In this document: positions 55,070 through 64,000 of the stretch, piece after piece | Layout: each line of letters begins with the position of its first letter | How positions within the stretch are numbered: position 1 is the stretch's first letter | Assembly (NCBI RefSeq): GCF_904849725.1 | Contig: NC_058524.1 | Span: 508,756,263 to 508,820,262 of the forward strand | Source of the DNA: Hordeum vulgare subsp. vulgare | Taxonomy: Eukaryota; Streptophyta; Magnoliopsida; Poales; Poaceae | Direction: 5' to 3' | Length of the DNA: 64,000 bases | The notes under the pieces: generated by a model | The model's input: the letters and a program-made list of their open reading frames with translations, nothing else | Told to the model about the DNA's origin: nothing | Databases searched by the model: none | Position numbers and translations under genes: made by a program

Positions 55070-56649
55070 TCATGTCAACTGTTCTTCCCCTTGCAATGGC
55101 ACCAGAAGAATGCTGCTAGCACTCTCTGGCAATCGAAACTAGAAGAATATTGTTGACGGCCCACCAGCGCATGGGGTCGTAGCAGTTTTTGAGGCTAGAG
55201 TATTAGACCCAAATTTGTTGATCGCCAAAACAGGAGGTGAGAGAATACTCTCGAGTATAAGGAATTGAATTTGTCAGGTTCAACCACACCTGAAAGATTA
55301 GTATCTGCAAGCAGAGTAGTAACAGCAAAGTAGCGAGTAACAGCAGTGGCAAGGAACAACAGTAGTGACAGCAGTAGCAAGTAGCAACAGTAGCAAGCGA
55401 CAGTAGTAGCAATAGTAGCAGCAGAGCAAGACAAGTAACAGCAGCAACAGTAGTAACAGCAGCAGAGCAAGACAAGTAACAGCAGTAGCAACAGCAGCAA
55501 CAGAGCAAGACAAGTAACAGCAGCAGTAGGACAAACTCATAGGCAATGGGTCGGTGATTTGTTTGGATGATATTCATCATGCAATAGTTATAACATGGAG
55601 AGATATGTGGCTAGCTCCCGTTCGTCAATGTGATGTAGGCATGCATTCCGTGTGTCATCATACGTGCTTAGGGAAAAGAACTTGCATGACATCTATTGTC
55701 CATCCCTCCCGTGGCAGCGGGGTCCAAAAGGAAACTACGGGATATTAAGGTTCTCCTTTTAATAAAGAACCGAACCAACGCCTTAGCACTTGGTGAACAC
55801 ATGAACTCCTCAAACAATGGTCATCATCGGGAGTGGTTCCGGTTATTGTCACTCCAGGGTTACCGGATCATAACACATAGTAGGTAACTACAACTTGCAA
55901 GATCGGATCTAAAACACACATATATTGGTGACAACATAATAATTCCAGATCTGAAATCATGGCACTCGGGCCCTAGTGACAAGCATTAAGCATGGCAAAG
56001 TAGTAGCAACATCAATCTCAAAACATAGTGGATACTAGGTATCAATCCCCATCAAAACTAACTCGATTACATGATAGATATCATCCTACTCATCACCGCC
56101 CAGCGAGCCTACAAATAGATCACTCACGAACGATGAAGAGCTTCATGGAATTGGAGGGGGAAGAAGGTTGATGATGACGATGGCGACGATTTCCCCTCTC
56201 CGGAGCCCAAGACGGACTCCAGATCTTCCCTCCAAATGAAGAACAGGTTGTGGCGGCGCCTTTGTATCGCAAGCGTGACGAAAACTTCTCTTTTATTTTT
56301 TCTGGGACGAAAGTGAACTTATAGACGTGAGGTTGGGGACGGCAGAGCCGTGTGGGCCCGACAAGCCTGCCCACCGCCACCAGGGGGGTGGTGGTGGAGC
56401 CAGGGCTTGTGGCCCACTAGCCCACCCCCTCGGGTGGAACTTGGCGCAGATATTTTTCATATTTTCCCTAAAGGATCTCCGTAAATTTTCAGGACGTCTG
56501 GAGAACTTTGATTTCTGCACAAAAATAACACCAAGGCAATTCTGCTGAAAACAGTGTCAGTCCAGGTTAGTTCCATTCAAATCATGCAAATTAGAGTCCA
56601 AAACAAGGGCAAAAGAGTTTGGAAAAGTAGATACGATGGAGACGTATCA
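55070..56649 (-). repeat. 5' LTR of element B
   Basis: Pairs with 46720-48312. The terminal CA at the U5 end is GA here (plus strand TC at 55070). Hairpin at 56357-56413; primer-site relics at 55087-55104 and 55123-55139. Confidence 0.92.
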
Positions 56650-56654
56650 ATCAT

Positions 56655-57005
56655 CACCACCACCGGAGTGTCGTCACGCTGCCGGAGAACTCATCTACTT
56701 CTCCGTCTTGCTTGCTGGATCAAGAAGACCGAGATCATCGTCGAGCTGTACGTGTGGTGAACGCAGATGTGCCTTCCGTTCGACACTATATCGGAAAGGA
56801 TCGTGAGACGGATCATGAGACGGTTCGTGGGACGGTTCGAGGGACGTGAAGACGTTCCACTACATCAACCGCGTTTCTTAATGCTTCCTGCTATGCGATC
56901 TACAAGGGTACGTAGATCCAAATCTCCTCTCGTAGATGGACATCACCATGATAGGTCTTCATGTGCGTAGGAAAATTTTTGTTTCCCATGCAACATTCCC
57001 CAACA
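56655..57005 (+). repeat. Copia R1 3' LTR, second part
   Basis: Continues the LTR after the ATCAT repeat and ends CATTCCCCAACA, the usual terminus of this family. It contains the U5 motif GGATCAAGAAGACCGAGATC, parallel to 61379-61400 in R2. Confidence 0.88.
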
Positions 57006-57935
57006 CCTTCTAGGGGGGAGGCCAAGGAAGAAGAAGAATGAGTGGGGCTCTCTCCCCCTCTCTCCGGTGGCGCCGGAGTGCCACTAGGGCTAGGATTGTG
57101 ACGGTGATCTACATCAACAACCTTGCTACCGTCAACACCAACTTTCTCCCACTCCATGCAGTGGTGTAACACCCCTTCTCCCCGTTGTAATCTCTACTTA
57201 AACATGGTTCTCAACTCCATATGTTATTTGCCAACGATATTTGGCTATCCTATGATGTTTGTGTATATACGTTTTGTCCTATGGGTTAATCGTGATCTTG
57301 GTTTGTATGATTGTATATTTTATTTATGGTGTTGTCCTACGGTGCCCTCCGTGTCGCGTAAACATAAGGGGCCCCGCTGTAGGGTGTTGCAATATGTTCA
57401 TGGTTTGCTTATTATCGGTGTTGCGGGGGTGACAGCATCCTAAACGCGGATAAGTGGGTTATGGCATATGGGAGTAAAGAGGACTTGATACTTAATGCTA
57501 TGGTTGGGTTCACGACCTTAATGATATTTAGTTGTTGTGGATGCTTGCTAGAGTTCCAATCATAAGTGCATATGATCCAAGAAGAGAAAGTATGTTAGCT
57601 CATGCCTCTCCCTCATATAAAATTGCAAGAATGATTACCGATACTTGTTATCGATTGCCTAGGGACAAATGACTTTCTTGTCGACAAACACTATCCACTT
57701 TTATTACCTTGCAATTTATTCGTGGTATTATTCTCGCAAATTACTCGTAGTTTTATTCTTGCAAAATAGTGTCATACTTGTTTTAGGTAAAGCAAACGTA
57801 AAGCATGTGTAGAGTTGTATCGACGGTCGATAGAACTTGAGGGAATATTTGTTCTGCCTTTAGCTCCTCGTTGGGTTCGACACTCTTAGTTATCGAGAAA
57901 GGCTACAATTGATCCCGTATACTTGTGGGTTATCA
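57006..57935 (+). repeat. Gypsy LTR S, 3' portion, plus orientation
   Basis: Ends CCGTATACTTGTGGGTTATC plus A, an Athila-like LTR terminus, followed directly by Copia R2 integrase sequence. It also carries CCTCGTTGGGTTCGACACTC, as in the P/Q LTRs, but most of it differs from the other LTRs here. R1 is inserted in it at its left edge. Confidence 0.78.
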
Positions 57936-59883
57936 CATAGCCGCACCCTATTGGATATGGTGCATACTATGATGTCTCTTATCGAATTACCACTATCGTT
58001 TTTGGGTTAGGCATTAGAGACAACCGCATTCGCTTTAAATAGGGCACCACATAATTCCTTTGAGATGACACCGTATGAACTATGGTTTGGAGAAACCTAA
58101 GTTGTTGTTTCTTAAAAGTTTGGGGCTGCGACGCTTATGTGAAAATGTTTCAGCCTGATAAGCTCGAACCCAAAGTAGATAAAAGCATCTTCATAGGATA
58201 CCCAAAACAGTTGGGAATACCTCCTATCTCAGATTCGAAAGCAAAGTGTTTGTTTCTAGAAAAGGTTCCATTCTCGAGAAGAAGTTTCTCTCAAAAGAAT
58301 TGAGTGAGAGGATGGTGGAAACTTGATGAGGTTATTTAACCGTCACTTCAACCAATGAGTAGAAGGGCACAGGAAGATGTTCCTGTGTCGCTTCCACTAG
58401 TTGAAGTTGATAGCGGATGATGGTGATCATGAAGCTTTGGATCAAGTTACAACAAAACCTCGTAGGTCGACAAGGAAACAAACTGCTCCAGAGTAGTACG
58501 GTAATCATGTCTTGGAGGTCATGTTGCTACACAACAATGAGCCTACGAGCTATGGAGAAGCGATAGTGGGCCTGGATTCCGACAAATTGTTGGACGCCAT
58601 GGATCCATGTATGAAAACAAAGTGTAGACTTTGGAAGAACTACTTGATGGTCATAAGGCTTTTAGGTACATATGGATCTTTAAAAGGAAGACAGACGATG
58701 ATGGTAAATGTCACCATTAAGAAAGTTCGACTTGTCGCAAAGATGTTTCCAACAAGTTCAAAGAGTTGACTATGATGAGACTTTCTCACTCGTAGCAATG
58801 CTAAAATTCTGTTGGAATTATGTTAGCAGTTGCTGCATTATTTATGAAATCTCGCAGATAGGATGTCAAAACATTGTTTCCTCGATGGTTTCCTTGAGAG
58901 AACGTTGTATGTGATACAACCAGAAGGTTTTGTCGATCCTAAGGTTGCTAACAAGTATGCAAGCTCCAACGATCCTTCTATGGACTGGAGCAAGCATCTC
59001 GGAGTTGGAATAAGTACTTTGATGAGTGATCAAAGCTTTTGCTTTTATATAAAATTTATGAGAAACTTGTATTTCCAAGAAAGTGAGTGGGAGCACTATA
59101 GAATTTCTGATGCATCTATGTGGTTGACATATTGTTGATCGGAAATGATGTAGAATTTCTGGAAAGGAGTTTTCCAAAGGAAAACCTGAATTAAGCCTGC
59201 TTGAATGTTGAGCATCAAGATCTATGGAGATAGATCAAGACGCTTGATAAAACTCTCAATGAACACATACCTTGACAAGATTTTGAAGGAGTTCAAAATG
59301 GATCAGTCAAAGAAGGAGTTCTTGACTGTATAGTAAGGTGTGAATTTGAGTAAGACTCAAAACCCGACCATGACAGAAGAAAGAGAAAGGACGAAGGTCG
59401 TCCCCTATGCCTTAGCCGCAGGCTCTAAAGTATGCCATGCTGTGTACCACACCTGATGAGTGCCTTGCCATGAGTTTGTCAAGGGGTACAAAAGTGATAC
59501 AGGAATGGATCACCGGACAGCGGTCAAAGCTATCCTTAGTCACTAGTGGAATAAGGAATTTTTCTCGATTATGAGGTGATAAAAGAGTTCGTCGTAAAGG
59601 GTTACGTCGATGCAAGCTTTGATACGAATCCGGATGACTCTGAGTAGTAAAATGGATTCATATAGTGGAGCAGTCACTTGGAATAGTTCCAAATGGCACA
59701 TGGTAGCAGCATCTACAAGATAACATAGAGATTTGTAAAGCACACACAGTTCTGAAAGATTCAGACCCATTGACTAAAAACCTCTCTCACAAGCAAGATA
59801 TGATCAAACCCCATGGGTGTTAGATTCATTACAATCACATAGTGATGTGAACTAGATTATTGAATCTAGTGCAAGTGGGAGGT
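57936..59883 (+). pseudogene. Copia R2 pol fragment: integrase end, reverse transcriptase, RNase H remnants
   Basis: The second BARE1/WIS/Angela-like copy. It opens with the integrase stretch that also lies at 16917 in R1, passes the point where P is inserted in R1 (about 58470, CTCGTAGGTCGACAAGG), and shows NNEPTSYGEAIVGLDSDK, VDYDETFSLVAMLK and QPEGFVDPKVANKY. Many stops and small indels. It ends with the purine tract AAGTGGGAGGT before the LTR. It serves as an uninterrupted reference for R1. Confidence 0.82.
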
Positions 59884-61558
59884 TGTTGGAAATATGCACT
59901 AGAGGCAATAATAAATTGGTTAATATTATATTTCCTTGTTCATGATAATCGTTTATTATCCATGCTAGAATTGTATTGATTGGAAACTCAAATACATGTG
60001 TGGATACAATAGACAACACAATGTCCTTAGTGAGCCTCTAGTTGACTAGCTCGTTGATCAAAGATGGTCAAGGTTTACTAGCCATAGACAAGTGTTGTCA
60101 TTTGATAACGGGATCACATCATTAGGAGAATGATGTGATGGGCATGACCCAAACTATGAACATAGCATATGATCGTGTTAGTTTATTGCTATTGTTTTCT
60201 AAATGTCAATGTATCTCTTCCTATGACCATGAGATCATGCAACTCCTGGACACCGAAGGAATAACTTGTGTGCATCAAACGTTGCAACGTAACTGGGTGA
60301 CTACAAATATGCTCTACAGGTATCTCCAAAGGTTGGCGTGAATCAAGACTGGGATTTGTCACTCCATATGACGGAGAGGTATCTCGGGGCCCACTCGGTA
60401 ATACAACATCACAATAAGCATTGCAAGCAATAAGACTAAGGAGTTAGTCACGAGATCTTGTATTACGAAATAAGTAAAGAGACTTGCCAGTAACGAGATC
60501 GAACTAGGTATAGAGATATCGACGATTGAATTTCGGGCAAATAACATACTGATGGACAAAGGGAAGGGAACAACATACGAGATTAACTGAATCCTTGACA
60601 TAGAGGTTCAACCAATAAAGATCTTTGTAGAATATTTAGGAGCCAATATGGGCATCCAGGTCCCGCTATTGGTTATTGACCGGAGAGTGTGTAACGTCAT
60701 GCTGCATAGTTCTCGAACCCGCAGGGTCTGCACACTTAAGGTTAGGTGACGTTTTGGTATAGTTGAATTATTGATGTTGGTAACTGAAGGTTGTTAGGAG
60801 TCCGGATGATATCTCAGACGCCACGAGGGTTTCCGGAATGGTCTGGATATGAAGATTGATATATGGGAAGTATCCATTTGGCTTCCGGAAGGTTTTCGGG
60901 CATTACCGGTAAAGTACCGGGAGTGACGAATGTGTTCCGGAGTTCTATCGGGAGGGGCCACCCACCCGGGAGAGAACCAAAGGGTGGCACACCACCCCTT
61001 CGTGGGCTGGTGGCTAGCCCAAGCGAGCCTATTTCGGTCAAGGGAGAAAAAGGAAAGGAGGGTGGCCCAAAACCAAATTGGGAAGGAGGAATCCTTCCAA
61101 GTTATATTGGAGGACTCCTCCCTCTCCTCTTGGTTCGGCAAAACTCTAGGGCCTTGCCCTAGGGTGCCACTCCTCCCCTCCCTCCTATATATAGTGGAGC
61201 TGAGAGAGGCTTTTGTCACCTCAAGCCAAGGCGCAACCCTCTCTCCCTCCACCACTTCGTGACACCCTGTTGCTAGTTCGGTTCGGTACGACGAAGCCGC
61301 GCCGGAGTAGCTCCACCACCATCGCCGCCACGCCGTCGTGTTGCCGGATAATTCAGCTACCTCTTAATCTCTCTTACTGGATCAAGAAGGCGGAGATCGT
61401 CATCGAGTTGTATGTGTGCTGAATGCGGATGTGCCGTCTGTTCGGCATTAGATCGGGATGGATCGTGATGGGATCGCGGGACGGATCGTGATAAGATCGC
61501 GGGACGACTTGTGATTTGGATCACGAAGATGTTCCACTACATCAACCGTATTATATAT
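59884..61558 (+). repeat. Copia R2 3' LTR, truncated
   Basis: Starts TGTTGGAAATATGCACTAGA and parallels R1's LTR; a TATATATA box is at 61186-61193. It is cut near ATCAACCGTATTATATAT by sequence T, so the last roughly 120 bases are missing. Confidence 0.87.
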
Positions 61559-64000
61559 TGTAACGACTAAGATGCGGTCCTTTCCGATTTGGGGAACGAG
61601 GCCCCGAATTGGAAAGAAGCGCATCTAAGCGTTTCGCAAGCACGGTAACATAGCACATACATAATAATAACTGAATGACAATAAGGGATTCAACTGGCAT
61701 ATCATTAATATACCAGAGTACATCAAGCATCCAAACAAGGTAGTTCCGCTACGGACTACAAAACATGAGAAATCACTATGCTACCCTGCATGCTGGCCCA
61801 CGATCATGACCACGCCTCAGTTGTCTGGATAGTTCACGTACAAGATGTCGTTCTCCTCATCGTACTGCCACGCCAACTGCGTGCCATCGTGATCACTTGT
61901 CTCGGGGGTACCTGAACCTGTTGGTGTTGTGAAGGAATATGTGAGCTACAGGGACTCAGCAATCTATGACCTCGATGCCAGAACTAGTCAAGTTATTAGG
62001 TTGGAAAGGTGGAGTATTTAGGTTGCAGCATCCTAAGCTTTATATGGTGGCTAACTTACGTAGAACTTGAATTGAAGGTGGTCTATTCTAGCGGTCGATG
62101 ATAGATGATCACTAAGTGATCCTGAACACCTACCTACGTCAATCATAACCCCACCATGTTCCCGATCGAAGAGAGATCTTTGAAGGCGACAGTCACGGTG
62201 ACGCACACAGTTGGCAATTTTATTAGAGTTATATTTAAGTTATCTATAACCGGATGTTAACAAATATTCCAAGTTGCCACATAACCGCGGGCACGGCTTT
62301 CCGAAAGATTAAACCCTACATGGGTGCTCCAACTAGTCCATCACAAACGTACACGGGCCGCAAAGTAATCCCCTATCACGAATCTCGTGATCTCGTCAGA
62401 TTCCTTAGAGGAAAACCTCAACACTGGGGAGAACCAAAGCTTCACCAGGATTCCTATACGCAAGATATATCGCTAAGGTAAGACAAGACTAGCAGGACCT
62501 CCCGACGTGTCGACGACCCTGATAAGAGCCGCGTATCTCAGCCTCAGGACACGCCGGATGAGCGATGGTTACCACGCCAAAACACCGAGTTGCCCTGGGG
62601 AGCGTAATAAGCTGCTCTGGGTTGGACCAACACTCAAAAGGAGCACTGGCCCGGGTTGTTGATTAAATTCCTCGGGGTAGCTATTCCCTATGCAGATTAT
62701 TATTAAGTGATTAGCAAATTAACACCAATGTTGGGTCCTGCCGGACAAGTCTTAACACTACGCGATTTATCGAGGGGGTCCCTATAACAACCTCGAACGT
62801 GTAGGAGCGATCAATATGGAATCAAACACCGGTAGCCGGTAACTATGGCGGCAATAATGGAACAAAACACCCGGCAAAAGGCTAGCCCTTCTGTTATTTA
62901 CCAAGCATATAGGTGCATTAATTAAATAACATATTTAGCATAATGATATCAACTCATGTTATCACATGAGACAAAGAACCTGCAACTAGCAATCCTAACA
63001 TTAGAAGCTTAGCAAAGCTACTTAGCCATTCAAGATTTGCTAGGAAGGGATAAGTGTTTGGGTTTCATGGAAATTCAGGAGGAAATTATTTCAGTGGTAG
63101 GCAGCAAGCATATGACAAAGGAAATGTAATCTAGCATAACAAGTCTAGAGATGGAATCAAGGTCATATCATCTTGCCTGTGATATCCTAAGCTTGGAACT
63201 GCTCTTTTTCGTCCTGCACGTACTCTCCCGAATCCACGTACTCGTTCTCCGATCCCGGTGCTACCCAACATAAAAATAGCATCCAATGAACAACAGCACC
63301 TCAAGATGCAACAAGCACATGATGCATGAGATGAATATGGGCATGCATCTCTATTCTATTCACTAGCACAAGCATGAGAAGGAAATACAAGTTCCTGGAC
63401 AGAAATGCACTATAAGCTATCTTGACATGCCTGAGAATGACATGATCAGATGCGTCACGTGAAAACGATGCAAAACCATATAAAGAACATTACAAACGGA
63501 GCTACGGATCAACGGGAATCAACGAAACAAGAAAATGAAGTGCTACGTGTCAAATTCATCACAACACACCCCAATGGCATAACTCTGGCATTTCCAGGTT
63601 GCCAAGACATAAAACAAACCAACATGGATGGGGTGGAGCAAAGAATAACACAACACCATCATCTATGCACTCACAAACATCAAAACACCAAAACTACACA
63701 ATCTGCCATAAATAACATCATAGCACTTTGAGAGCTACATGCAAGGCACCTACAGCCACCCAAACATGCCAAATAAGATATGTGGCAGTAGCTATCCAAG
63801 AGTACTACAAGCACAAGAAAAAATAGAATGCAAAGGAGTTTCACACAGAAAGTTACACAGCTGCTAACTTGCCCAAAAATATCAGATTTCAGGGACTTCG
63901 TGAAAATTCCAGATTCTCACTAGCTGTTTATGCTGTGAAGCATTTTGACAGCACCTAAAACAATATCTACTGGACTCCAAATGGAATGAAAATTTACAAA
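61559..64000 (-). repeat. LTR-like sequence T, unassigned family, runs off the window
   Basis: Starts TGTAACGACTAAGATGCGGT at a sharp break in the R2 LTR. Read on the minus strand it ends GTCGTTACA, a plausible LTR terminus, so I favour minus orientation. No gag or pol motif is seen. A 42-codon coding-like stretch lies at 61817-61945. The rest (to 64000) holds only short, unsupported open frames. Confidence 0.5.

Larger units (their letters stand above)
46720..56649 (-). mobile_element. Element B: complete non-autonomous Athila-type LTR retrotransposon
   Basis: 9.9 kb, LTRs 46720-48312 and 55070-56649, primer-binding site 55043-55059, intact gag-protease 52124-54991, ATHILA-type ORF 50444-51337, polypurine tract 48313-48326, perfect ATCAT target repeats. 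There is no reverse transcriptase or integrase. It is related to D throughout the interior and most of the LTR, but the B LTR has an extra U5 end. With the longest intact frame in the window it may be one of the younger insertions. Confidence 0.93.
16278..57005 (+). mobile_element. Copia element R1 (BARE1/WIS/Angela-like), split by P and B, left part outside window
   Basis: Plus-strand Copia element present in three blocks: 16278-17446, 43789-46719 and 56655-57005. P is inserted in the interior (imperfect direct repeat TATGT 17442-17446 / TAGGT 43789-43793), B in the 3' LTR (ATCAT 46715-46719 / 56650-56654), and D cuts it at 16278. The order seen is GAG-pre-integrase, integrase, reverse transcriptase, RNase H remnants, purine tract, 3' LTR. 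The second Copia copy R2 aligns through the P insertion point, confirming continuity. Stops throughout the frames show it is dead. Confidence 0.88.

Noticed and set aside
62254..62481. 75-codon open frame in sequence T
   Set aside because: No motif, opposite to the favoured LTR orientation, and no second copy to test conservation.
63450..63731. 93-codon open frame near the right edge
   Set aside because: Low-complexity Thr/Asn/Lys-rich translation without recognised motif, in presumed non-coding LTR-like sequence.

Overview
The window is intergenic heterochromatin from a large-genome grass, most likely a Triticeae species (wheat, barley or rye group). The evidence is the content: LTRs starting TGTTGGAAATATG that resemble the Triticeae Copia families BARE1/WIS/Angela as I know them, and several Athila-type Gypsy elements whose primer-binding sites match the 3' end of tRNA-Asp. 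I find no host gene, tRNA gene, rRNA gene or CRISPR array. Family names are from memory of sequence style; no database was searched.

Layout. The oldest element seen is a Copia fragment, R2 (57936-61558, +). A Gypsy LTR, S (57006-57935, +), sits in R2. A second Copia element, R1, sits in S; R1 is present as 16278-17446, 43789-46719 and 56655-57005 (+). Three minus-strand Athila-type elements sit in R1: D (960-16277, left end lost), P (17447-43788) and B (46720-56649). D carries a complete element C (3404-11678) and, in opposite orientation, an LTR (1-959). P carries a solo LTR of the C family (19032-20686) and a complete element Q of P's own family (23605-38127). Q carries a 4.3-kb unit with inverted LTRs (28230-32564). 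The longest chain is R2 > S > R1 > P > Q > inverted-LTR unit, six levels. Direct repeats support the insertions of C (TGCAG), B (ATCAT), Q (ACATC), the solo LTR (TCCAC), the inverted-LTR unit (TTAAT) and P (TATGT/TAGGT, one mismatch). At the right edge an unassigned LTR-like sequence T (61559-64000) interrupts the R2 LTR.

Coding content. P and Q have the autonomous layout gag, protease, reverse transcriptase, RNase H, integrase, then a small extra ORF in the env position; their gag-pol frames are broken. B, C and D carry gag-protease but no reverse transcriptase or integrase, so they would depend on enzymes supplied in trans; B and D also have an ATHILA-type ORF downstream. B's 955-codon gag-protease frame is the only long intact one. 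The inverted-LTR unit holds only a truncated zinc-knuckle gag.

Most interesting observations: (1) a retroelement unit whose ends are both U3 starts, so its LTRs are inverted, flanked by a perfect 5-bp target duplication, with a perfect 7-bp hairpin at the internal join; (2) a GC-rich hairpin (ends CCCACAAGCC / GGCTTGTGGG) just upstream of the LTR TATA box in all three Athila-like LTR types, with a further internal copy upstream of the env-position ORF; in P and Q that internal copy is followed by its own TATA box, so it looks like a duplicated internal promoter; (3) a second, family-specific polypurine tract after the last ORF; (4) decayed primer-binding sites trapped inside the U5 of the B and C LTRs; (5) an open env-position ORF with a leucine-zipper-like tail in both P and Q although gag-pol is broken.
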